Origin: 3107 sp965216225 | GTDB taxonomy: Bacteria > Pseudomonadota > Alphaproteobacteria > Rhodobacterales > Rhodobacteraceae | Length of the DNA: 64,000 nt | Direction of reading: 5' to 3' | NCBI GenBank assembly: GCA_965216225.1 | Contig: CBDCFF010000026.1 | Location: forward strand, 1-64,000 | Part shown: positions 55,314-63,107 of the stretch, in pieces | How the letters are laid out: every line of letters starts with the position of its first letter | Numbering within the stretch: the first letter of the stretch is position 1 | Notes under the pieces: model-generated | Databases searched by the model: none | Told to the model about the DNA's origin: nothing | What the model saw: only the letters and a program-made list of their open reading frames with translations | Made by a program: the position numbers and the translations under genes

Positions 55314-55799
55314 TTATTCGACGATCATCAGAGGCGCGCCGAATTCCACCGGATCGCCATCGGCAACCAGAACGCGCTTTACGGTGCCGGACCTTGGCAC
55401 CGGAATGTGGTTCATCGTTTTCATGGCTTCGACAATCATCAGGGTGTCGCCCTCGGCAACCTGATCGCCCACAGAGACAAAGGGCGCGGTGCCCGGTTCC
55501 GTGGCGAGATAGGCGGTGCCGACCATGGGCGAGGTGACGGCACCTGGATGTTGGGCGGGGTCGTCGCTGTCGCTGTCGCCGGGCGCTGTCGTCGGGGCTG
55601 CCGCAGAAGCCGGGGCAGGCGGCGCGACATCCGCCGCCGTATTCGCGCCGCGACTGACCCGGACATTCAGGCTGCCAGTGTCCCCGCCGTCCCGTTTGAC
55701 CCGCAGTTCGGTCAGATCATTTTCACACAGAACCCTGGCGAGCGCCTCGACAAAGGCAACATCAGCGTCGTGTTTGCTTGCTGTTTTACTTGCTGTCAT
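55314..55799 (-). CDS. accB: Acetyl-CoA carboxylase biotin carboxyl carrier protein
   Basis: 161 aa. N-terminal helix, a Pro/Ala-rich flexible linker (residues 58-80), and the biotinyl domain with the biotin-accepting Lys in VEAMKTMNHI. First gene of accB-accC. Its leader holds competing stem-loops at 55824-55871. Confidence 0.96.
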   Translation of the reverse strand: MTASKTASKHDADVAFVEALARVLCENDLTELRVKRDGGDTGSLNVRVSRGANTAADVAPPAPASAAAPTTAPGDSDSDDPAQHPGAVTSPMVGTAYLATEPGTAPFVSVGDQVAEGDTLMIVEAMKTMNHIPVPRSGTVKRVLVADGDPVEFGAPLMIVE

Positions 55800-55823
55800 G
55801 TGATCCCCGAACGGCCTTGCGCC

Positions 55824-55871
55824 CGCCTGCCACGGGCCTTGTCCCTATTTTTCCTGTTTATAGGGCAGGCG
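55824..55871 (-). promoter_or_regulatory. Mutually exclusive stem-loops in the accB leader
   Basis: An outer stem CGCCTGCC/GGCAGGCG (55824-55831 with 55864-55871) and an inner stem CCCTAT/ATAGGG (55843-55848 with 55860-55865) share two bases, so both cannot form fully. It lies 25-72 bp before accB. It could act as an attenuator; this is inference. Confidence 0.35.
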
Positions 55872-55945
55872 GCAGGTGGTGGAAAGTGAATGTTTGATCG
55901 CTTTTGCCGCAGCCGGGGGGCCTTGCGGGCTGCATGAGCGAAAAA

Positions 55946-55961
55946 TTTACCATTTGATAAA
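55946..55961. promoter_or_regulatory. RutR-like operator upstream of preT
   Basis: TTTACCATTTGATAAA matches the RutR pyrimidine-catabolism operator TTGACCA-NN-TGGTCAA at 11 of 14 defined positions and is itself near-palindromic. It lies 53 bp before the preT start in the accB-preT divergent region, the right place to control pyrimidine breakdown. Confidence 0.5.
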
Positions 55962-56014
55962 AAAACCGATCTGTGGCAGATTCGGGCAATGACATGTCAG
56001 CAGGGAGGACGCCG

Positions 56015-57373
56015 ATGCCGAACAGCCAGATGACACTAGGCATTGCGCCCGGCCGGTTGTCGGCCAGGCAATATCAGGACAATTTTTCTGATCTGCATCC
56101 TCCTTGCGAACCGCATGAGGCCGCAGTTGCCGCCGACCGCTGCTATTTTTGTCACGACGCCCCCTGCGTGACGGCGTGCCCGACGGCTATTGATATTCCC
56201 ATGTTCATTCGACAGATTCAGACTGGCACGCCGGAAGAGGCGGCGAAGACGATCCTGACCCGGAATATTCTTGGCGGCATGTGCGCCAGGGTCTGCCCGA
56301 CAGAGACGCTGTGCGAAGAGGCCTGCGTGCGCCAGACGGCAGAGGGCAAACCGGTGGAAATCGGGCGTCTTCAGCGATTTGCCACCGATACGCTGATGCA
56401 GGGCGGCGTGCATCCCTTCACACGCGCCCCGGCGACCGGCAAAAGCGTGGCGGTGGTGGGCGCAGGGCCTGCGGGCCTGTCATGCGCGCACCGGCTGGCA
56501 ATGCACGGGCATGAGGTCGATCTTTTCGATGCCCGGGCCAGGGCGGGCGGGCTGAACGTGTTCGGCATCGCGGCCTACAAGACGGTGGATCGTTTTGCAG
56601 AGCGGGAAATCGACTGGCTGCTGAAGATCGGCGGCATTGCCGTGCATTGCGGCAAGGCGCTGGGGGACGGGATGTCGCTGTCGTCGCTGAAGGCGGATCA
56701 TGATGCGGTTTTCCTTGGCATCGGTCTGTCGGGGGTGAATGCCCTGCGTGTGGGGGGCGAAGACGGGGACGGCGTTGCCAATGCGGTCGATTTCATCGGC
56801 GCGCTTCGGCAGGCCGATGACTTTTCCACGCTGCCGGTCGGCCGCAATGTGGTTGTGATCGGCGGCGGGATGACGGCGGTGGATGCTGCCGTGCAGTCCA
56901 GGCTGCTTGGGGCGGAAACCGTCACCATTGCCTACCGGCGCGGGCGCGAACGGATGAGCGCGTCGGGCTTTGAACAGGATCTGGCGGCGTCCAGAGGGGT
57001 TCGGATCATCGCCAATGCCCGGCCCTGCCGGATCATCGGCAATGGTACGGTGCAGGAAGTGGAATTCGAGTATACCGAAGACGGGGGGGACGGGCTGAAA
57101 GGCACCGGAGAGATTTTCCGCATCCCGGCCGATCAGGTGTTCAAGGCCATTGGCCAGACCCTTGGCGAGGCGCCGGAGGGCCTGAGGCTCGACGGTGGGA
57201 AGATTGCCGTGACGGGTGCCGGGCGCACCGGCATGGAAGGCGTCTGGGCCGGGGGCGACTGCGCCGCCGGGGGCGACGATCTGACCGTGACGGCGGTGGC
57301 CCACGGGCGCGACGCGGCAGAGGATATTCATGCGGCGCTGATGGGTGGGGAAAGGGCAGCGGAATGGCGCTGA
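56015..57373 (+). CDS. preT: NAD-dependent dihydropyrimidine dehydrogenase subunit PreT
   Basis: 452 aa. Electron-input subunit of dihydropyrimidine dehydrogenase, which reduces uracil and thymine. Two N-terminal Fe-S motifs (CYFCHDAPCVTACP, CARVCPTETLCEEAC), FAD-binding VAVVGAGPAGLSCA, NAD(P)-binding VVVIGGGMTAVDAA, and a C-terminal GVWAGGDCAAGG. ATG at 56015 with GGGAGG 6 nt upstream. Overlaps the next gene by 10 nt. Confidence 0.93.
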   Translation: MPNSQMTLGIAPGRLSARQYQDNFSDLHPPCEPHEAAVAADRCYFCHDAPCVTACPTAIDIPMFIRQIQTGTPEEAAKTILTRNILGGMCARVCPTETLCEEACVRQTAEGKPVEIGRLQRFATDTLMQGGVHPFTRAPATGKSVAVVGAGPAGLSCAHRLAMHGHEVDLFDARARAGGLNVFGIAAYKTVDRFAEREIDWLLKIGGIAVHCGKALGDGMSLSSLKADHDAVFLGIGLSGVNALRVGGEDGDGVANAVDFIGALRQADDFSTLPVGRNVVVIGGGMTAVDAAVQSRLLGAETVTIAYRRGRERMSASGFEQDLAASRGVRIIANARPCRIIGNGTVQEVEFEYTEDGGDGLKGTGEIFRIPADQVFKAIGQTLGEAPEGLRLDGGKIAVTGAGRTGMEGVWAGGDCAAGGDDLTVTAVAHGRDAAEDIHAALMGGERAAEWR

Positions 57374-57753
57374 AACGTATCCTGTTCCAATCCATCCCCG
57401 TTCACGATCAGGACCGGGCGCTGGATTTCTATACCGGCAGGATGGGGTTCGAGATACACACCGATGCGCCTTACCAGGAAGGCTGGCGCTGGATTTTCCT
57501 GACAATACCCGGCGCGGAAACCCGGCTGCATTTCGCTGCGGCGGATGACATCCTGATCAGGGACAAGCCGGCGCTGTGTCTGGAGTGCGGGAATGTGGAT
57601 GCAATGGCCGCGGAACTTGCCGCCGCGGGCGTGAAGATCGTCTGTCAGCCTGACGATGCGCCCTGGGCGGCAGGTGTGCGGTGGATGATGATCAAGGACA
57701 CGGAGGGCAATTCGATATTGCTGGAATCCTTCAGGGAGGGCGAAGATGGCTGA
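57364..57753 (+). CDS. VOC-superfamily (glyoxalase-like) protein between preT and preA
   Basis: 129 aa. A single VOC module pair (FQSIPVHDQDRALDFYTGRMGF at the start, VRWMMIKDTEGNSILLESF at the end, with the metal-ligand-like E in the last strand). Overlaps preT by 10 nt and preA by 8 nt, so all three are translationally coupled. A role in pyrimidine catabolism is implied only by position. Confidence 0.85.
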   Translation: MALKRILFQSIPVHDQDRALDFYTGRMGFEIHTDAPYQEGWRWIFLTIPGAETRLHFAAADDILIRDKPALCLECGNVDAMAAELAAAGVKIVCQPDDAPWAAGVRWMMIKDTEGNSILLESFREGEDG

Positions 57754-59050
57754 CCTTTCGGCGAATTTCGCGGGGATCAGATCCCCCAATCCGTTCTGGC
57801 TGGCCTCGGCGCCGCCCACGGACAAGGAATACAACGTCCGCCGCGCCTTCGAGGCCGGATGGGGCGGCGTTGTCTGGAAAACACTGGGGGAAGATGGCCC
57901 CCCCGTCGTCAATGTGAACGGGCCAAGATATGGCGCGGTCTGGGGGGCGGACCGGCGGCTGCTGGGGCTCAACAATATCGAACTTATCACTGACCGCCCG
58001 CTGGAGGTGAACCTGCGCGAGATCAAGACGATAAAGCGCGATTATCCTGACCGGGCCGTCGTCGTTTCGATCATGGTCCCGTGCGAGGAAACCGCCTGGA
58101 AAGCCATTCTGCCGCGTGTGGAGGAGACCGGCGCCGACGGGATCGAACTGAATTTCGGCTGTCCGCACGGGATGAGCGAACGCGGCATGGGCTCCGCCGT
58201 GGGTCAGGTGCCGGAATATGTCGGAATGGTGGCCCGCTGGTGCAAGGCGAACACCCGGATGCCGGTGATCGTGAAACTGACGCCCAATATCACCGACATC
58301 CGTTTTCCGGCGCGTGCGGCAAAGGCCGGTGGCGCCGACGCTGTCAGCCTGATCAACACCATCAGCTCGATCACCTCGGTCGATCTGGATACCATGTCGC
58401 CGGAGCCATCGATTGACGGCAAGGGCAGCCACGGCGGCTATTGCGGCCCGGCGGTAAAGCCGATTGCCCTGAACATGGTGGCAGAGATCGCCCGCGACCC
58501 GGAAACCGCAGGTCTGCCGATTTCCGGCATTGGCGGGGTAAGCACCTGGCGGGATGCGGCGGAGTTTCTTGCACTGGGGGCGGGGAACGTACAGGTCTGC
58601 ACGGCGGCAATGACATACGGCTTTCGTATCGTCGAAGAGATGAAATCGGGCCTGGCGGCATGGATGGATGGCAAGGGTTACGGCTCTGTCGATCAGGTCG
58701 TGGGCCGGGCCACGCCCAACGTGACCGATTGGCAGTATCTGAACCTGAACTATGTGACCAAAGCCAGGATTGATCAGGATGCCTGCATCGGATGCGGGCG
58801 CTGCTATGCCGTTTGCGAGGATACCAGTCATCAGGCCATTGCCATGTCGGACGACCGCACCTTCAGCGTGATTGACGGGGAATGCGTGGCCTGCAATCTC
58901 TGCATCAATGTCTGTCCGGTCGAGGGTTGCATCACGATGATCGAGATGCAGGCAGGCGAGGTCGATCCGCGCACCGGCCGGACGGTCAGCGGGGATTATG
59001 CGAACTGGACGACGCACCCCGACAATCCCGGCGCCTGCGCGGCAGCGTGA
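57746..59050 (+). CDS. preA: NAD-dependent dihydropyrimidine dehydrogenase subunit PreA
   Basis: 434 aa. Catalytic FMN TIM-barrel subunit: FWLASAPPTDKEYNVRRAF, active-site Cys in IELNFGCPHGMSERGMG, SLINTISSI and GIGGVSTWRDAAEF for FMN phosphate. The C-terminal 2x[4Fe-4S] ferredoxin has CIGCGRCYAVCE and CVACNLCINVCPVEGC. Reduces uracil/thymine. No hydA or hyuC follows; a CoA-ligase gene does. Confidence 0.95.
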   Translation: MADLSANFAGIRSPNPFWLASAPPTDKEYNVRRAFEAGWGGVVWKTLGEDGPPVVNVNGPRYGAVWGADRRLLGLNNIELITDRPLEVNLREIKTIKRDYPDRAVVVSIMVPCEETAWKAILPRVEETGADGIELNFGCPHGMSERGMGSAVGQVPEYVGMVARWCKANTRMPVIVKLTPNITDIRFPARAAKAGGADAVSLINTISSITSVDLDTMSPEPSIDGKGSHGGYCGPAVKPIALNMVAEIARDPETAGLPISGIGGVSTWRDAAEFLALGAGNVQVCTAAMTYGFRIVEEMKSGLAAWMDGKGYGSVDQVVGRATPNVTDWQYLNLNYVTKARIDQDACIGCGRCYAVCEDTSHQAIAMSDDRTFSVIDGECVACNLCINVCPVEGCITMIEMQAGEVDPRTGRTVSGDYANWTTHPDNPGACAAA

Positions 59051-59245
59051 TATTGCCCGAAGACCGGTTGCCCCCGGCCGGCCCTGCGCCGGGGTTTTGT
59101 GACTGCGGGGCAGGGGGCGCCGGTCGGGGCGTCCTGCTGTTGCGGGCATTGTGCCTGGCCGGGCGGGTCAAAACCGCCGCCCTTCCGTTGACATCGGCGT
59201 GTATTTGGTATGCCACGAACCAGACAACCGGGGAGGTGTGCCGCA

Positions 59246-59468
59246 ATGCTGCTTTCAGAGCATCAATCGAAGGAACTTCTGGCCCGATACGGGCTGCCGG
59301 TTCCGCGGGGGCGTCCGGCAAGCACACCCGACGAGGCCGGGGAACGCTGCAAGGCCATTGACGCCCGGAACACGTGGTCAAGGCACAGATTTCCGCCGGT
59401 GGCCGCGGGCTTGCAGGCGGGGTCAGATTCGCCGCCACTGCGTCGTCGGTCGCCAGAGAGGCGCGCGG
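59246..59468 (+). pseudogene. SucC-type CoA-ligase beta subunit, N-terminal fragment, frameshifted and IS-interrupted
   Basis: Starts with GGGAGG 9 nt before ATG and reads HQSKELLARYGLPVPRGRP, the ATP-grasp N-terminus of succinyl-CoA/malate-CoA ligase beta subunits. Frame is lost near 59370; the next segment, in another frame, reads VKAQISAGGRGLAGGVRFAA. IS256 A copy 4 then cuts it at 59469. The rest lies outside the window or is lost. Confidence 0.85.
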
Positions 59469-60035
59469 CTGAGCTATGCCCGAAAGTTGTTGATGGTGTG
59501 ATCATGCGGCGTTTTGAATTTGCTTGATCCCGTCTCTGAACTCAACCCCTTCAATGATCTCTGGCATGCGGTTGGCGCCGTCGAGCTTTCGCCATTTTCC
59601 TTGCGCTGACATCATCAGCTTGAATGCCATGGCCAACCCGGTCTTGCGGCTCAGGCAGCCTTTGGTTTTGCCGGTGCGGTGGCGGACGGTGGCGAAGGTG
59701 CTCTCGATCGGGTTCGTGGTTCGGATGTGCTTCCAGTGCTCAGCAGGGAAGCCGTAGAAGGAGAGCAGCACAGCCCGGTCTTTGGTCAGTTTCCCAACCG
59801 CCTTGTCATATTTCGCGCCACAGGTTTCCACGAAGAAATCGAAGGCGGCCCCGGCTTCGGTCTTCGTTTCCGCCTGCCAGATATCATGCAGGTGGCCCTT
59901 GGCTTTGGCCTGCACCGATTTGGGCATGGCGTTGAGAACGTTTCCGGTCTTGTGAACCCAGCACCGTTGTTCCCGGGTGCTGCCGAAGACTTCGCGCAGC
60001 GCCGCCCGGAACCCCAAGGCGCCGTCGCCAATGGC
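59469..60035 (-). mobile_element. IS256-family element A, copy 4, truncated by element B
   Basis: Keeps the GAGCTATGCCCGAAAG end and 567 bp. It is cut where IS256 element B begins. The other half would lie beyond the window. One base in the terminal repeat differs from the complete copies (GTTGTTG for GTTGGTG). Confidence 0.92.
59502..60035 (-). pseudogene. IS256 family transposase A, C-terminal part
   Basis: Encodes LAIGDGALGF to the C-terminus KQIQNAA, including NPIESTFATVR. The N-terminal half is missing. An accidental open frame extends upstream into antisense element B sequence, but that is not a gene. Confidence 0.9.
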
Positions 60036-60589
60036 GAGAGTGTCCGCTCCTCTGTGTATCCGTGATCTGTACCATGCTTTGAGAGAGGAGCCATGACGAT
60101 GACGATATCCAGGGAACTTCCGGACGAACTTCTGGAAGGCTGCGAGCGGCCTGAAGACCTGCCTGGCGATACCGGGCTGCTGAAAGAGCTCAAGATCAAA
60201 CTGATGGAGCGGATGCTTGGGGCCGAACTGACCGCGCATCCGGGCTATGAAGACGGCAAGGATGCACCTCCGGGTCAGTCCAATCGTCGCACCGGCACAG
60301 CCGGCAAGCGCCTGAAGGGCCAGATCGGCGAGGCGCCGATTTCCGTGCCCCGTGATCGGGATGGCAGTTTTGAACCGGAACTGGTGAAGAAGGGCCAGAC
60401 CCGGATCGACGGGATGGATGACAGGATCATCGGCCTCTATGCCGCCGGACGAGAGTGTCCGCGACATCCGCGCCCATCTTGAGGATATCTACGGTCTGCT
60501 GGTCTCGCCGGATTTGATCAGCCGCGTCACCGACGCCGTGCTCGACGAGGTGCGCGACTGGCAAAGCCGGGCGCTGGAGCGGATGTATC
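60036..60589 (+). mobile_element. IS256-family element B, copy 2, truncated by IS66 copy C
   Basis: Begins GAGAGTGTCCGCTCCTCTG, the element B left end, and runs to 60589, where IS66 copy C starts. Confidence 0.88.
60093..60589 (+). pseudogene. IS256 family transposase B, N-terminal part (copy 2)
   Basis: Almost the same protein as the copy at 18868-19609: MTMTISRELPDELLEG, TAHPGYEDG, GEAPISVPRDRDGSFEP. It carries the same frameshift after IIGLYAAG, with SVRDIRAHLEDIYG in the next frame. Cut after ALERMY by IS66. Confidence 0.88.
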
Positions 60590-60675
60590 GTAAGCGTCTG
60601 GTCTGGCTGCCCTGCCTGAGGCCGCAGATGTCAGATAGTATCCATGATCGTTAATGGACATTATCGAGGTCAGAT

Positions 60676-61026
60676 GTGGGCAGGAAGAAGCGCCGGAACT
60701 GGAGCAATAACGAGAAGCGGATGATCTGTGCGCAAACGCGGGTTCCGGGGATTTCGGTTAGTCAGGTTGCGCGGCGGTATGATGTGAATGCCAATCTCGT
60801 GTTTACGTGGCTGAGGGATGGGCGGTTTTCGCCTGATGGCGATACACAGAAGCAGGTTTTCTTTCTGCCGGTCGAGATAATTTCGGATGTGCGGCATGAA
60901 GCCGCGCCGCCGGTTGTGGCATGCGGCAGGATTGGGTTTGATCTTGTTTGCGGGCACCGGCTTTGTGTCAGCGGGACTTACGATCCCGATGCCCTTGCCG
61001 GCCTGATCCGTGGCTTGTCCGGATGA
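60676..61026 (+). CDS. tnpA: IS66 family helix-turn-helix protein TnpA (copy C)
   Basis: 116 aa from a GTG start with CGAGG just upstream. Helix-turn-helix ISVSQVARRYDVNANLVFTW. More diverged from copies A and B than those are from each other, so this is a separate IS66 subtype. Overlaps tnpB. Confidence 0.88.
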   Translation: MGRKKRRNWSNNEKRMICAQTRVPGISVSQVARRYDVNANLVFTWLRDGRFSPDGDTQKQVFFLPVEIISDVRHEAAPPVVACGRIGFDLVCGHRLCVSGTYDPDALAGLIRGLSG

Positions 61027-61370
61027 TCCCGGTACCGTCGAACACGAAGGTGTGGCTGGCTGCCGGGGTAACGGATATGCGCCGGGGGTTTGCGACGCTG
61101 GCGGCTCAGGCGGAACAGACGCTGAAGCAGAACCCTTATTGCGGCCACATGTTCGTTTTCCGTGGACGGCGTGGCGATCTGATCAAGATCATTTGGTGGG
61201 ACGGTCAGGGGGCCTGTCTGTTCTCCAGGCGATTGGAGAAGGGCCGGTTTGTCTGGCCTTCTGCAAAAGACGGCAAAGTCGCATTGACACCGGCCCAGTT
61301 GGCGATGCTTCTGGAGGGCATTGACTGGCGTATTCCGCAGCGCACATGGCGGCCATTGAAGGCGGGATAA
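61023..61370 (+). CDS. tnpB: IS66 family accessory protein TnpB (copy C)
   Basis: 115 aa, intact: VWLAAGVTDMRRGFATLA, MFVFRGRRGDLIKIIWWDGQG, KGRFVWPSAKDGKV, ending RTWRPLKAG. ATG overlaps the tnpA stop (ATGA). Confidence 0.93.
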   Translation: MIPVPSNTKVWLAAGVTDMRRGFATLAAQAEQTLKQNPYCGHMFVFRGRRGDLIKIIWWDGQGACLFSRRLEKGRFVWPSAKDGKVALTPAQLAMLLEGIDWRIPQRTWRPLKAG

Positions 61371-61430
61371 TCTGGCCGGATCAGTGATTTGGGGATTCCC
61401 TAAAGCCCGTTGATTTGCCAGGTTTTGGCC

Positions 61431-62170
61431 ATGATCGATGTGGCCCGAGCCTTACCGGAAGACCCCGATGAGTTGCGTGCTTTCACGCAGCTTCTGCTGG
61501 CCGAGGTGAAGTCTCAGGCGATGTTGATCGAGAAGCTCAGGCACCAGTTATCCGGGCATCGCACACATAGGTTTGGCAGCAAATCCGAGAGCATCGAGCA
61601 GCTGCAACTGGCCCTGGAGAGCAGTGAGATTGCAACGGCAGCGATGACAGCCAGGTTACGCCTGCCTGAAGAGGAGCCGCCCAAAGACAAACCCAAGCGC
61701 CGCCCGATCCCGGATCATATACCGCGCCAGCACATCGAACTGGCCACCGGAGATGATGCCTGTGCGGATTGTGGTGGCAAGCTGCGCCGCCTGGGCGAGG
61801 ATGTGACCGAGGAACTGGAATATGTTCCGGGGCGCTTCATCGTGAACCGCATCACCCGGCCCCGCTTTGCCTGTTCGGGCTGCGACAGCTTCACCCAGGC
61901 ACAGCTGCCATCGCGCCCGATTGAGCGCGGGCGTCCTGGACCAGGACTGTTGGCCCATGTTCTGGTCAGCAAATATGCCGATCATCTGCCGCTCTACCGG
62001 CAAAGCCGGATATTCGAGCGCGACGGGCTTGACCTTGACCGCTCAACGCTGGCCGATTGGGTGGGCAAATCCACGGCCCTACTGGAGCCACTGGCCGTTG
62101 CCATCGGACGACATGTGCAAGCAGGCCAGGCATTGTTTGCCGATGATACGCCGATCAAAATGCTAACGCC
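61431..62170 (+). pseudogene. tnpC: IS66 family transposase TnpC (copy C), cut by IS21
   Basis: The first 247 codons: MIDVARALPEDPDELRAF, HRTHRFGSKSES, CADCGGKLRRLGEDVTEELE, SKYADHLPLYRQS and FADDTPIKM. Then IS21 interrupts. All but the first catalytic residue are lost from this side. Confidence 0.92.
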
Positions 62171-62297
62171 TGTAGCGCGACAATCAAGATGAGAAGTGCG
62201 CGTCAATCAGGATGAGAATCCTTGGTCGCGACGTTTGGGACGATGCCGGGCTTTTGTGCCGCGATCAAGGGGTTTGTTTTTTGATTGTCGCGGAGCG

Positions 62298-63107
62298 TCA
62301 ATCAGCTTTGGTGTTTTCCGGTGTGGCTTTTTGTGCAGGCCTTCCCGGCCCCTTTGCCTTTTGTGCTGCTCTTCGCCGGTAGCTTTCGACATTCATCTCG
62401 AAGATGGTTGCGTGGTGCACGAGCCTGTCGACGGCGGCCAATGTCATGGCCGGGTCTGGAAAAATCGCATTCCACTCCCCGAAGGGCTGGTTGGCCGTGA
62501 TCAACATTGAGCGGCGTTCATATCTCGCGCTGATGAGTTCGAAGAGCACACTGGTTTCAGCCTGATCCTTGGTGACGTAGGTGATGTCATCGAGGATCAG
62601 CAGATGGAATTTGTCGAGCTTTGCAATGGCACTTTCGAGGACGAGATCGCGGCGGGCCTGTTGGAGTTTCTGGACCAGATCGGTGGTGCGGCTGAATAGG
62701 ACGCGGTAGCCTTGCTCGACAAGGGCGAGCCCGATGGCTGAGCCGAGATGTGATTTGCCCACACCTGGCGGCCCAAACAGCAGGATGTTGCCGCCCTTTC
62801 CGATCCAGCTGTCGCCAGCGGTGATCGCACTGACATGGGCCTTGGACAGCATGGGGACGGCTGTGAAGTCGAAGGTGTCGATCGTTTTTCCGGGCAACAG
62901 GCGTGCCTGTGCGAGATGTCGCTCGATACGACGGCGATCTCGTTCAGCCAGTTCATGCTCCACCAGGGTGCTGAGCATCCGAGCGGCGGGCCAGCCTTCC
63001 TTGTCGGCTTGTTCCGCAAAGCGCGGCCATAGCGCCTTGATGGCTGGCAAGCGCAATTCGGTCAGAGCCAAGGTTAGGCGGGCGGTATCGGTCTGGGGCG
63101 ATGTCAT
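62298..63107 (-). CDS. istB: IS21 family ATPase IstB (copy 2)
   Basis: 269 aa, same protein as the copy at 17256: Walker A LFGPPGVGKSHLG, Walker B LLILDDITYV. Intact. Confidence 0.96.
   Translation of the reverse strand: MTSPQTDTARLTLALTELRLPAIKALWPRFAEQADKEGWPAARMLSTLVEHELAERDRRRIERHLAQARLLPGKTIDTFDFTAVPMLSKAHVSAITAGDSWIGKGGNILLFGPPGVGKSHLGSAIGLALVEQGYRVLFSRTTDLVQKLQQARRDLVLESAIAKLDKFHLLILDDITYVTKDQAETSVLFELISARYERRSMLITANQPFGEWNAIFPDPAMTLAAVDRLVHHATIFEMNVESYRRRAAQKAKGPGRPAQKATPENTKAD

Larger units (their letters stand above)
60590..62170 (+). mobile_element. IS66-family element, copy C, truncated by IS21
   Basis: Starts GTAAGCGTCTGGTCTGG inside element B copy 2 and carries tnpA, tnpB and most of the first half of tnpC before IS21 copy 2 interrupts it. 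The right end is outside the window. Confidence 0.92.

Noticed and set aside
59502..60467. 321-codon minus-strand frame joining the IS256 A C-terminus to upstream sequence
   Set aside because: The N-terminal half is antisense element B DNA; it is an accident of the insertion junction.
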